DNA from: Pseudomonas fontis | GTDB lineage: Bacteria; Pseudomonadota; Gammaproteobacteria; Pseudomonadales; Pseudomonadaceae | NCBI RefSeq assembly: GCF_028656955.1 | Contig: NZ_JAMDGY010000084.1 | Location: forward strand, 1-46,663 | Direction: 5' to 3' | Length of the DNA: 46,663 nucleotides | Shown: positions 18,106 to 27,900 of the stretch, one piece after another | How positions within the stretch are numbered: position 1 is the stretch's first letter | Layout of the letters: each line of letters begins with the position of its first letter | Made by a program: the position numbers and the translations under genes | Notes under the pieces: generated by a model | What the model was told of the DNA's origin: nothing | The model's input: the letters and a program-made list of their open reading frames with translations, nothing else | The model's database searches: none

Positions 18106-19002
18106 CTAGACCTGAAATACGGTGACGCGGTCGCACCAACGATCCTTGTATTCCCGATCAGCCCGTCCGAACGAGAAACGCAGCGGTTTGCCGTGCGCTC
18201 GCGCGTCTTCCCATGCGGACTGGGTGTTGAGAAAGCTTAGTACGCTGCCGGGGCTGAAGTCGCGGGTTTGCGGGTCGACGCCACCGTTGACGTATTCGAC
18301 ACTGACCCACTCTAGCGCCTCGACCCTGTACACCAACTGAATGGCGATCGGTGCATCGTTGAGGAACACCACCAAACCGATCAGCAACGAGCGCAGGCGC
18401 TCGACCACTTCGGCCATGCGCTCGGCACCGGTTGCCGGGAATTCCCAGCGGCGCAGGAACAGGTCGCAGTACATCGTCGCGATTTCAGCGCTGCTGAAGT
18501 CACTGATCGGCCGCACCACCCCGCCCGCTTCTTCAAGCAGGCGCAGCTCACGGCGCTGGTTGTAGCGGAATTTCTTCGACAGGTCCTCGGGCTGGCGGGC
18601 CATGGCCAGTTCTTCGGCCTGCGGCTTGAGGCCGCTAAACCGCCCCTGGCTCAACGCCGAAAGATAGCGCACGGCATGACGTAGCGGCGCCTGGGCATCG
18701 CTGGCAGCCGGGAGAATGATCTCGGCGTTACCCAGGTCGAACAGGCCTTTCTTGCCGTGGCGCTTGAGCACATCCTTGGACAACGCCACATGGCGCCCCC
18801 AGGTCGGGATCGCAGCCTTCACTTCACCGTTCTGCTGCCACCCCAGGTAGCGCACCGGGATCTGGGCCATGTCGGCCAGTTGCTCGATCACCAGCGGATG
18901 GGTCGCGACACTGCCGCCAAAGCGCTGCCAGGCGTGGGCATAGGCAGCGGCGTCGATTTCGCTCCAGCCGCGCTCACGCCAGGCTTGAATACGATTGAGC
19001 AT
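18106..19002 (-). CDS. mig-14: Mig-14-like antimicrobial peptide resistance protein
   Basis: This 298-residue protein looks like Mig-14, a GNAT-fold protein of the inner membrane periphery needed for resistance to cationic peptides in Salmonella and for polymyxin survival in P. aeruginosa (PA5003, same position). Recognisable blocks are FRYNQRRELRLLEEAGG and FLRRWEFPATGAERM, and a C-terminal acceptor-binding-like region SPGSVLSFLNTQSAWEDA. The ATG at 19002 shares its A with the TGA of the upstream glycosyltransferase gene (TGATG), so the two are probably coupled; a TTG one codon earlier is less likely. Its exact reaction is not known. Confidence 0.75.
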   Translation of the reverse strand: MLNRIQAWRERGWSEIDAAAYAHAWQRFGGSVATHPLVIEQLADMAQIPVRYLGWQQNGEVKAAIPTWGRHVALSKDVLKRHGKKGLFDLGNAEIILPAASDAQAPLRHAVRYLSALSQGRFSGLKPQAEELAMARQPEDLSKKFRYNQRRELRLLEEAGGVVRPISDFSSAEIATMYCDLFLRRWEFPATGAERMAEVVERLRSLLIGLVVFLNDAPIAIQLVYRVEALEWVSVEYVNGGVDPQTRDFSPGSVLSFLNTQSAWEDARAHGKPLRFSFGRADREYKDRWCDRVTVFQV

Positions 19003-20132
19003 CAAGCCTCCGCAGTCAGTGCAACAACGTGCGGCAGGCGCCAGAACGCCTCACGCACCGCACTATCGGAGAAACGCGTGTGCAGACGCTCAAGCATGCG
19101 CACGGCACATTCCTCGCGCTGCGCCTCGTCCAGCCCGGCCAAATGTTGCAGGCCCTGGGCCAGGCGCTCGGCATCCCCCAGCGGGAACAGCAAGCCTACG
19201 CCCTCGACCACTTCGATGGCGCCACCACAGGCGGTGGCCAGCAGCGGCACGCCAGCAACCATGGCTTCAAGCAGGACCATGCCGAACGGCTCGTGGTCCG
19301 AACTCAGCGCGAAGGCATCGAACGCGCGGAAATAGCGACGGGCGTCCGGCACCTGGCCAAGGAAGTCGACCTGGGCGGCAATGCCCAGCTCGCTGGCCAG
19401 CGCCTTGAGATTCTGCTCCAACCGACCCTTGCCCAGTACCGCCAGGCGGGCACCAGCAGGCAGGCTTGGCAAGGCCTTGGCGAAACCACGCAACAGCGTG
19501 GCCTGGTCCTTGTCCGGGTGCAGGCGACCGACGTTGCCGACGATCCATGCCTGCGGGTCCAGCCCCAATACCTGGCGCGCCTCGGCCGCTGGTACCTGGT
19601 GGGCCTGCAAGGCTTGGATATCGATACGGTTGTACAGCGTCTGGATACGTTCGGCCGGCCACTTGGGCAGGCACTTGCGCATGTCGTCGCGCACCGCATC
19701 GGACACGCCGAGCAGGCTCAGGCGCTTGCTGAACACATTGGCAAACAGCCGACGGCTGCCGCGCTTGTAGTCATCGAACGCATGATGCACGCCGATCACC
19801 GGCAGGCGGGTGGCCAGCAAGGTGATGTAGATCGGCTTGAAGCGGTGCGCGATGCAAAAGCTGAAATTGCGGCTGGCGGCGATTTTCTTCAGTGCACCGA
19901 TGGCGCCCAGCTTCAGGCCACGAATGGCCTTGGAGCTGAACTCCATGAACAGTACTTCGTCACTGGCGCAACCGGCCGCGACCTGCGGGTCGGCGGCGCC
20001 AGTGAGGAATACCGTGGTGACCTTGTAGCCGCTGCCGGCAAACAGGCTGGCGTACTGACGGGCGCAGTCGAGGAAAGGCCCGTCATAACCGTGGCAGAAC
20101 TGCAGGACGCGACGTTCAGCCGAGCTGGTCAT
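19002..20132 (-). CDS. wapH: GT4 glycosyltransferase (WapH-like)
   Basis: This 376-residue retaining GT-B glycosyltransferase of family GT4 has an N-terminal acceptor domain and a C-terminal donor domain with VGNVGRLHPDKDQATLLRGF, SSDHEPFGMVLLEAMVAG (the EX7E-type motif) and CGGAIEVVEG. It lies where wapH (PA5004, a glucosyltransferase of the outer core) lies in P. aeruginosa, flanked by the same neighbours. Gene name is by synteny; sugar specificity is inferred. It overlaps the carbamoyltransferase gene by 17 bases. Confidence 0.8.
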   Translation of the reverse strand: MTSSAERRVLQFCHGYDGPFLDCARQYASLFAGSGYKVTTVFLTGAADPQVAAGCASDEVLFMEFSSKAIRGLKLGAIGALKKIAASRNFSFCIAHRFKPIYITLLATRLPVIGVHHAFDDYKRGSRRLFANVFSKRLSLLGVSDAVRDDMRKCLPKWPAERIQTLYNRIDIQALQAHQVPAAEARQVLGLDPQAWIVGNVGRLHPDKDQATLLRGFAKALPSLPAGARLAVLGKGRLEQNLKALASELGIAAQVDFLGQVPDARRYFRAFDAFALSSDHEPFGMVLLEAMVAGVPLLATACGGAIEVVEGVGLLFPLGDAERLAQGLQHLAGLDEAQREECAVRMLERLHTRFSDSAVREAFWRLPHVVALTAEA

Positions 20133-21873
20133 AGGCGTCCGCGCCGTCCTTGACCACCAGGATGTCTTCCATGATCAGGTATTGCAGGTCGGAACCGAAG
20201 AACATGTTCAGCGCGTCGGTTGGCGAGCAGATCATCGGCTCACCACGACGGTTCAACGAGGTGTTCAGCGACACGCCGTTGCCGGTCAGCACTTCCAGCG
20301 CCTTCATCATGTCGTAGTAGCGCGGGTTGTACTCGCGCTTGAGCACCTGGGCCCGCGAGGTGCCATCTTCATGGACGACTTCCGGCACGCGGGTCTTCCA
20401 CTCTTCAGCCACTTCGAAGGTGAAGGTCATGAACGGTGCCGGGTGATCGATCTTGATCATCTGCGCGGCAACGGTGTCGAGCATCGACGGGCAGAAAGGC
20501 CTCCAGCGCTCGCGGAACTTGATCTGGTGGTTGATCCGGTCAGCCACGCCGGCAACGCTTGGGCAACCAATGATCGAACGACCACCCAGGGCGCGCGGGC
20601 CAAACTCCATGCGGCCCTGGAACCAGGCCACCGGGTTGCCATCGACCATGATCTTGGCGATCTGCTCAGGCATGTTGTCGAGCTTGCGCCAGGTCGGCGC
20701 ACTCGGGTGACGGGCGCAGGCGGCGATCACGTCTTCGTTGGAGTACGCAGGGCCGAGGTAGACGTGTTCCATCTTCTCGACCGGTACGCCACGGGCGTGC
20801 GACACATAGGCTGCTGCACCGACCGCGGTACCGGCATCGCCGGAGGCCGGCTGGACGAACAGTTCCTTGACGTCGGGGCGCGCGATGATCTTCTGGTTCA
20901 GCTTCACGTTCAGTGCGCAGCCGCCCGCGAAGGCCAGCTTGCCGGTTTCCTTGAGGATGTCGCCCAGGTAGTGGTCGATCATCTGCAGGGCCAGCTTCTC
21001 GAACAGCGCCTGCATGCTCGCCGCGTAGTGGATGTACGGCTCGTCGGCGATGTCGCCTTCGCGCTTCGGACCCAGCCACTCGATCAGCTTCGGCGTGAAG
21101 TAGAAGCCTTTGCCCTTCTCTTTGTAGCGGCGCAGGCCGATGACGTTGGCGTACTCGGTGTTGATCACCAGTTCGCCGTTTTCAAAGCTGGCCAGGCGCG
21201 AGAAGTCGTATTTGCTGGCGTCGCCGTACGGCGCCATGCCCATGACCTTGAACTCGCCGTCGAGCATCTCGAAACCGAGGAACTCGGTGATCGCGCCATA
21301 CAGGCCGCCGAGGGAGTCCGGATCGAAGAATTCCTTGATCTTGTGGATCTTGCCGTTTTCGCCGTAGCCGAAGAACGTGGTGGCGTATTCACCTTTGCCG
21401 TCGATCCCGAGGATCGCGGTTTTTTCCTGGAAGCCCGAGCAGTGGTAGGCACTGGAGGCGTGCGCCAGGTGGTGCTCGACCGGCTCGATCTTGACCTTTT
21501 TCGGGTCAAAACCCAGTTGCTCCAGGCACCAGACGATCTTCTTGCGGTAGCGCTTGTAGCGACGATTGCCCATCAGGATCGCGTCGAGGGCGCGGTCCGG
21601 GGCGTACCAGTAGCGCTTGGCGTAGTGCCAGCGGGCCTTGCCGAACAGGCTGATCGGGGCGAATGGAATGGTCACCACGTCAACGTCGGAGGGCTTGATG
21701 CCGGCCTGTTCCAGACAGAATTTCGCCGACTCGTAGGGCATGCGGTTCTTTGCATGTTTATCGCGTACGAAGCGCTCTTCCTCAGCGGCGGCGATCAGCT
21801 TGCCGTCGATGTACAGGGCTGCGGAAGGGTCATGACTAAGGGCGCCGGACAGGCCAAGAATCGTCAATGCCAA
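20116..21873 (-). CDS. carbamoyltransferase of the LPS core (NodU family)
   Basis: This 585-residue protein belongs to the NodU/CmcH carbamoyltransferase family and corresponds to PA5005, which O-carbamoylates an inner-core heptose in P. aeruginosa. The N-terminal Kae1-like domain has LGLSGALSHDPSAALYIDG, the metal-binding HHLAHASSAY, and FAGGCALNVKLNQKI. The C-terminal YrdC-like domain has the block ARFQGR-type EFGPRALGGRSIIG. Carbamoyl phosphate and ATP are the expected substrates. The best start is TTG at 21873, which begins the family N-terminus and has AGAGG 8 bases before it; no ATG fits. It is the first gene of the minus-strand LPS operon. Confidence 0.92.
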   Translation of the reverse strand: MALTILGLSGALSHDPSAALYIDGKLIAAAEEERFVRDKHAKNRMPYESAKFCLEQAGIKPSDVDVVTIPFAPISLFGKARWHYAKRYWYAPDRALDAILMGNRRYKRYRKKIVWCLEQLGFDPKKVKIEPVEHHLAHASSAYHCSGFQEKTAILGIDGKGEYATTFFGYGENGKIHKIKEFFDPDSLGGLYGAITEFLGFEMLDGEFKVMGMAPYGDASKYDFSRLASFENGELVINTEYANVIGLRRYKEKGKGFYFTPKLIEWLGPKREGDIADEPYIHYAASMQALFEKLALQMIDHYLGDILKETGKLAFAGGCALNVKLNQKIIARPDVKELFVQPASGDAGTAVGAAAYVSHARGVPVEKMEHVYLGPAYSNEDVIAACARHPSAPTWRKLDNMPEQIAKIMVDGNPVAWFQGRMEFGPRALGGRSIIGCPSVAGVADRINHQIKFRERWRPFCPSMLDTVAAQMIKIDHPAPFMTFTFEVAEEWKTRVPEVVHEDGTSRAQVLKREYNPRYYDMMKALEVLTGNGVSLNTSLNRRGEPMICSPTDALNMFFGSDLQYLIMEDILVVKDGADAYDQLG

Positions 21874-22017
21874 GGGTCTAGCCTCTTCAATCTTAAAAGT
21901 TGCGCCTCGGCCTCATGGGCGGATGGCAGCGAAAGGGCGGGATTATAACGTAAAGCGCTGCGCAATGACCCTAGCCGTTGCACAGCGTTACACCCCGAAT
22001 ACAAAGCGTAATATTGC

Positions 22018-22854
22018 CTACTCGGCGATCAGCCAATCCATGCGCCAGCTGCCCTGGGTTTGTGCCAGCGTTTCAGCCAGCCATGGCAGCAGCGTACGCA
22101 GCTCTTCCTCCAGGCCCCACGGTGGGTTGGCGATGGCCAGGCCCGAACCGTTCAGGCCCTGCGGCGAATCCTGCGGGTGCACGTACAGCTCGACGCGCAG
22201 CAGTTTCGGCGCGCCGGTGCTGGTCAGGTCCTGATAGAAACGCACCAGCTGGCGCTGGTCCTTGATCGGGTACCAGATGGCCGCGACGGTCTGGCGCATG
22301 CGACCGATCGTCTCTTTCATGGCCACGGTGCAGCGCTTGAGCTCGTCGGCCTGCTCGAACGGCGGGTCGATCAGCATCACCGCGCGCTTTTCCGCCACCG
22401 GCAACAGGGCACGCGGCACATGCCAGCCCTCGCCCAGGTGCACGGCGACGCGCGGGTCCTTCTTCATGTTGTCCTTGAGCATGCGCCCGTCTTCGGGGTG
22501 CTTCTCGTTGAGCAGCACGCGGTCCTGCTGACGCGCCAGGCGACGGGCAAGCTCGGGGGAGCCGGGGTAGTAGCGCAGCTCGCCGTCGGGGTTCATCTTG
22601 CGCAGGATGCGCAGGTAGTCGGCCGCCGCTTCTGGCAGGTCGTCGCGCCCCCAGAGCCTGGCGACACCTTCGAGGTATTCACCAGTGCGGCTCGCCTGGT
22701 CGCCCTGCAGGTCGTACAGGCCCAGCCCGGCATGGGTGTCGAGGTAGGCGAAAGGCTGTTCCTTGCGCGACATCAAGGCGATCAGCCGAGTCAGCACAAG
22801 GTGTTTGAAGACGTCGGCGTGGTTGCCGGCGTGGAAGGCGTGACGATAGTTCAT
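22018..22854 (-). CDS. rlmJ: 23S rRNA (adenine(2030)-N(6))-methyltransferase RlmJ
   Basis: RlmJ methylates N6 of A2030 in 23S rRNA using S-adenosylmethionine. The 278-residue product has the family N-terminus MNYRHAFHAGNHADVFKH, the SAM-binding region around YLDTHAGLGLYDL and the catalytic D/NPPF-type motif (MLIDPPFEQADE). Length matches the family. GGAG lies 8 bases before the ATG. It is a single gene between the LPS operon, 144 bases away, and putP. The intergenic sequence on either side shows no other gene. Confidence 0.95.
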   Translation of the reverse strand: MNYRHAFHAGNHADVFKHLVLTRLIALMSRKEQPFAYLDTHAGLGLYDLQGDQASRTGEYLEGVARLWGRDDLPEAAADYLRILRKMNPDGELRYYPGSPELARRLARQQDRVLLNEKHPEDGRMLKDNMKKDPRVAVHLGEGWHVPRALLPVAEKRAVMLIDPPFEQADELKRCTVAMKETIGRMRQTVAAIWYPIKDQRQLVRFYQDLTSTGAPKLLRVELYVHPQDSPQGLNGSGLAIANPPWGLEEELRTLLPWLAETLAQTQGSWRMDWLIAE

Positions 22855-23011
22855 GGCAACTCCTGCAAGACCGGGAAGTTTACCTTGTCAGACCGACGCC
22901 GTCCTCATCCAGCATCCCGGGAGGGATGCAAATGAATGTGCGAGCAACTGCCCTGCAGCACTTCCTGCGGCAAGCCGAGTCGCTGCAACGCCGCCCCATA
23001 ACGATTAAAAC

Positions 23012-23050
23012 GACAAAGGCCCGACCTTCAGCGAAGGTCGGGCCTTTGTC
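23012..23050. terminator. strong intrinsic terminator downstream of putP
   Basis: A perfect 17-base stem (gacaaaggcccgacctt / aaggtcgggcctttgtc) with a five-base loop lies 21 bases past the putP stop. A-rich and T-rich arms flank the GC core, so it works as a classical terminator in either direction, though no rlmJ read-through reaches it since rlmJ points away. Confidence 0.92.
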
Positions 23051-23070
23051 AGGCACCACTCAGGCAGGGA

Positions 23071-24555
23071 TTACTTGCCAGCGTGGTACGCCGCATCAGC
23101 GCTTTCGAAACGCGAAACCATCGCGCTCGACGGGCTACCCAGCTTGCTCACCAGGTAGATCGCCAGGCTGCCGAAGATGAAGCCCGGGATGATTTCATAC
23201 AGGCCCAGCAGCTCGAAGTGTTTCCACACGATCACGGTGATCGCGCCGACCAGGATACCGGCCAGTGCGCCGTTACGGGTCATGCCTTTCCACAGTACCG
23301 AGATCAGCACCACAGGACCGAAGGCCGCACCGAAGCCGGCCCAGGCGTAGCTGACCAGGCCCAGAACGCGGTTGTTCGGGTTCGAGGCCATGGCGATGGC
23401 GATCAACGCAACTGCCAGCACCATCAGGCGACCGACCCAGACCAGTTCCAGCTGCGAAGCATTTTTACGCAGGAAGGTCTTGTAGAAGTCTTCGGTCAGG
23501 GCGCTCGAGCACACCAGCAACTGGCAGCTCAGGGTGCTCATCACGGCAGCCAGAATGGCCGACAGCAACACACCAGCGATCCATGGGTTGAACAGGATCT
23601 TGGCCAGCTCGATGAACACACGCTCGTGGTTCTCGGTGACCGGGCCCGCGACTTCAGGGTGCGCCGAGAAGTAGGCGATACCGAAGAAGCCAACGGCACA
23701 GGTACCGGCCAGGCACAGGATCATCCAGGTCATGGAGATGCGACGGGCCTTGGCAATCGACTTGACCGAATCCGCCGCCATGAAGCGCGCCAGGATGTGC
23801 GGTTGGCCGAAGTAGCCCAGACCCCAGCCCATCAGCGACACGATGCCGATGAAGGTGGTGCCCTTGAGCATGTCGAAGTTCGACGGGTCTTGCGCTTCGA
23901 TGGCCAGGAAGGTGGTATCGACGCCACCGGTCGCGATCAGCACGATCACCGGGGTCAGGATCAGCGCGAAGATCATCAGCGTGGCCTGCACGGTGTCCGT
24001 CCAGCTCACGGCCAGGAAGCCACCCACGAAGGTGTAGGCGATGGTCGCGGCAGCACCGGCCCACAGCGCGGTCTCGTAGGACATGCCGAAGGTGCTTTCG
24101 AACAGACGGGCACCCGCCACGATGCCGGAGGCGCAATAGATAGTGAAGAACACCAGGATGACCACGGCGGAGATGATCCGCAGCAGGCCGCTCTTGTCTT
24201 CAAAACGGCTGGAGAAGTAGTCCGGCAGGGTCAGTGCATCGCCGTTGTGCTCGGTCTGCACACGCAGACGGCCGGCGACGAACAGCCAGTTCAGGTAGGC
24301 ACCAATGACCAGGCCAATGGCGATCCAGGCTTCCGACAGACCCGACATGTAGATGGCGCCCGGCAGGCCCATCAGCAGCCAGCCGCTCATGTCCGAGGCA
24401 CCGGCCGACAGCGCGGTTACCACGCTACCGAGGCTACGGCCACCGAGGATGTAGTCGGAGAGGTTGTTCGTGGAGCGATAGGCCATCAAGCCGATCAGCA
24501 CCATTGCCGCAATGTAGATCACGAACGTGATCAAGGTTGGGTTACTTACACTCAT
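23071..24555 (-). CDS. putP: sodium/proline symporter PutP
   Basis: PutP imports L-proline with sodium across the inner membrane. The 494-residue protein fits the sodium:solute symporter family with 13 membrane helices. Family blocks are visible: YILGGRSLGSVVTALSAGASDMSGWLLMGLPG in helix 2 (cut here by family knowledge of the Asp and Ser/Gly sodium site), ILARFMAADSVKSI, and SAILAAVMSTLSCQLLV in helix 9. It is divergent from putA across a 358-base control region with PutA-type operators, and ends at a strong terminator. Confidence 0.96.
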   Translation of the reverse strand: MSVSNPTLITFVIYIAAMVLIGLMAYRSTNNLSDYILGGRSLGSVVTALSAGASDMSGWLLMGLPGAIYMSGLSEAWIAIGLVIGAYLNWLFVAGRLRVQTEHNGDALTLPDYFSSRFEDKSGLLRIISAVVILVFFTIYCASGIVAGARLFESTFGMSYETALWAGAAATIAYTFVGGFLAVSWTDTVQATLMIFALILTPVIVLIATGGVDTTFLAIEAQDPSNFDMLKGTTFIGIVSLMGWGLGYFGQPHILARFMAADSVKSIAKARRISMTWMILCLAGTCAVGFFGIAYFSAHPEVAGPVTENHERVFIELAKILFNPWIAGVLLSAILAAVMSTLSCQLLVCSSALTEDFYKTFLRKNASQLELVWVGRLMVLAVALIAIAMASNPNNRVLGLVSYAWAGFGAAFGPVVLISVLWKGMTRNGALAGILVGAITVIVWKHFELLGLYEIIPGFIFGSLAIYLVSKLGSPSSAMVSRFESADAAYHAGK

Positions 24556-24605
24556 GATGTTGCGCCCTGGCGTTTGTTTTTATGTAGCCGCACCCTCGAA
24601 AAGAG

Positions 24606-24841
24606 GTTGCACCCAGGCGATGCATGCTATGCAACAACGCGAACGAGGTGCAACCAGTTTTTACAATGTAGTTGCACCTCGTCGGAAATATTCAAGAACA
24701 GCACTTTTTTGCTCCTTTTTGGAGCAAGAGAATCGATTTACAGATCAAAACGCACCACAAACAGCCATTTTTGCTGTGTGGTTTTACCTGTCAGACGAGT
24801 TGCACTTATTTCATCATCTTTTTGGGTTGCACTAGGTTGCA
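24606..24841. promoter_or_regulatory. put control region: seven PutA-type operator sites
   Basis: The 358-base gap between putP and putA contains seven copies of GTTGCA, the operator core bound by the ribbon-helix-helix domain of PutA. Four lie near putP at 24606-24611, 24630-24635 (inverted), 24649-24654 (inverted) and 24671-24676. Three lie near putA at 24799-24804, 24826-24831 and 24836-24841. Six extend to GTTGCAC. PutA without proline would repress both genes; proline moves it to the membrane and frees the DNA. No other gene is seen in this gap. Confidence 0.88.
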
Positions 24842-24913
24842 CCCAAAATCGCGCAGGGCTAATCTTGGCGCCAGCTTACGCCACACCCCCCGTGGCAATA
24901 ATGAGGATAAGAA

Positions 24914-27900
24914 ATGGCGACGACCACCCTTGGGGTCAAACTCGACGACCCTACCCGTGAGCGACTCAAAGCCGCTGCGCAGTCCATTGACCGCACGCCG
25001 CATTGGTTGATCAAGCAGGCGATCTTCAATTACCTGGAGAAGCTCGAGGGTGGCGCCACCCTGACCGAACTCAGCGGTCAGGCCAGCAACTCCGCCGACG
25101 AAGCCGGTGAAGTGCAGACCGACCACGCCCACCAGTGCTTCCTGGAATTCGCGGAAAGCATCCTGCCGCAGTCGGTACTGCGCGCCTCCATCACGGCCGC
25201 CTACCGCCGCCCTGAGCCGGAAGTGGTGCCGATGCTGCTGGAACAGGCACGCCTGCCGGCCGCCATGGCCGAAGCCACCAACAAGCTGGCCGCCGGCATC
25301 GCTGAAAAACTGCGCAACCAGAAGAGCGCTGGCGGCCGTGCCGGCATCGTCCAGGGCCTGCTGCAGGAGTTCTCCCTGTCGTCCCAGGAAGGCGTGGCGC
25401 TGATGTGCCTGGCCGAAGCGCTGCTGCGTATCCCGGACAAGGGCACCCGTGACGCGCTGATCCGCGACAAGATCAGCACCGGCAACTGGCAGCCGCACCT
25501 GGGCAACAGCCCGTCGCTGTTCGTCAACGCTGCGACCTGGGGCCTGCTGCTGACCGGCAAGCTGGTCTCCACGCACAACGAATCCGGCCTGACCTCCTCG
25601 CTCAGCCGCATCATCGGCAAGAGCGGCGAGCCGATGATCCGCAAGGGCGTCGACATGGCCATGCGCCTGATGGGCGAACAGTTCGTCACCGGCGAAACCA
25701 TCGCCGAGGCCCTGGCCAACGCGAGCAAGTTCGAAGCCAAGGGCTTCCGCTACTCCTACGACATGCTCGGCGAAGCGGCACTGACCGAGCACGACGCACA
25801 GAAATACCTGGCCTCCTACGAGCAAGCGATCCACTCGATCGGCAAGGCCTCCCATGGCCGTGGCATCTATGAAGGCCCGGGCATCTCGATCAAGCTCTCG
25901 GCCCTGCACCCGCGCTACAGCCGCGCCCAGTACGAGCGCGTGATGGACGAGCTGTACCCGCGCCTGCTGTCGCTGACCCTGCTGGCCAAGCAATACGACA
26001 TCGGCCTGAACATCGACGCCGAGGAAGCCGACCGCCTGGAGCTGTCGCTGGACCTGCTCGAGCGCCTGTGCTTCGAACCACAGCTGACCGGCTGGAACGG
26101 TATCGGCTTCGTGATCCAGGCCTACCAGAAGCGTTGCCCGTACGTGATCGACTACGTGATCGACCTGGCCCGCCGCAGCCGTCACCGCCTGATGATCCGC
26201 CTGGTGAAAGGCGCCTACTGGGACAGCGAGATCAAGCGCGCCCAGGTTGAAGGCCTGGAAGGCTACCCGGTCTACACCCGCAAGGTGTACACCGACGTGT
26301 CCTACATTGCCTGCGCACGCAAACTGCTCTCGGTGCCGGAAGTCATCTACCCGCAGTTCGCCACGCACAACGCCCACACCCTGTCGGCCATCTACCAGAT
26401 CGCCGGGCAGAACTACTACCCGGGCCAGTACGAGTTCCAATGCCTGCACGGCATGGGCGAACCGCTGTACGAGCAAGTGGTGGGCAAGGTTGCCGATGGC
26501 AAGCTGAACCGTCCGTGCCGCGTCTATGCACCGGTCGGCACCCACGAAACACTGCTGGCCTACCTGGTGCGTCGCCTGCTGGAAAACGGCGCGAACACCT
26601 CGTTCGTCAACCGCATTGCCGACCAGTCGATTTCGATCCAGGAACTGGTTGCCGACCCGGTAGCCACCATCGAGCAGATGGCCACCCAGGAAGGCGGTTT
26701 CGGCCTGCCGCACCCGCGTATCCCGCTGCCGCGTGACCTGTACGGTAGCGAGCGCGCCAACTCGGCCGGTATCGACATGGCCAACGAACATCGCCTGGCG
26801 TCGCTGTCCTGCGCCCTGCTGGCAACTGCCCACACCGACTGGAAAGCCACGCCACTGCTGGGCTGCACCGCCAGCAACGAACCGGCTGCAGCGGTACTCA
26901 ACCCGTCGGATCATCGCGACGTGGTCGGCCATGTGCAGGAAGCCACCGTTGTCGACGTCGACAACGCCATCCAGTGCGCCCTGAACGCTGCACCGATCTG
27001 GCAGGCCACCCCGCCAGCCGAACGCGCGGCCATTCTGGAGCGTGCCGCTGACCTGATGGAAGGCGAGATCCAGCCGCTGATGGGCCTGCTGGCCCGCGAA
27101 GCTGGCAAGACCTACGCCAACGCCATCGCCGAAGTGCGTGAAGCGGTCGACTTCCTGCGTTACTACGCAGTGCAGGCACGCAACGACTTCAGCAACGACG
27201 CCCACCGCCCACTGGGCCCGGTGGTGTGCATCAGCCCATGGAACTTCCCGCTGGCGATCTTCAGCGGCCAGGTTGCTGCTGCGCTGGCAGCCGGTAACCC
27301 GGTGCTGGCCAAGCCGGCCGAACAGACTCCGCTGATTGCTGCACAAGCCGTTCGCCTGCTGCTCGAAGCCGGTATTCCGGAAGGCGTCGTGCAACTGCTG
27401 CCGGGCCGCGGCGAAACCGTCGGTGCCCGCCTGGTGGGTGATGATCGCGTCAAGGGCGTGATGTTCACCGGCTCCACCGAAGTGGCGCGCCTGCTGCAGC
27501 GCAACATTGCCGGGCGCCTGGACAACCAGGGCCGTCCGATCCCGCTGATCGCCGAAACCGGTGGCCAGAACGCGATGATCGTCGACTCTTCCGCGCTGAC
27601 CGAACAAGTGGTCGTCGACGTGGTGTCTTCGGCCTTCGACAGCGCCGGCCAGCGCTGCTCGGCACTGCGCGTGCTGTGCCTGCAGGAAGACTCGGCTGAC
27701 CGCGTGATCGAAATGCTCAAGGGCGCCATGGCGGAAAGTCGCCTGGGCAACCCGGAGCGCCTCTCGGTCGATATCGGCCCGGTGATCGATGCCGAAGCCA
27801 AGGCGGGCATCGAGAAGCACATCCAGGGCATGCGTGACAAAGGTCGCAGCGTGTACCAGATGGCGATCGCTGATGGTGAAGAGATCAAGCGTGGCACCTT

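Noticed and set aside
20182..21948. A 588-codon open frame on the plus strand opposite the carbamoyltransferase gene
   Set aside because: Composition is that of an antisense shadow, and the minus-strand protein has all family motifs.
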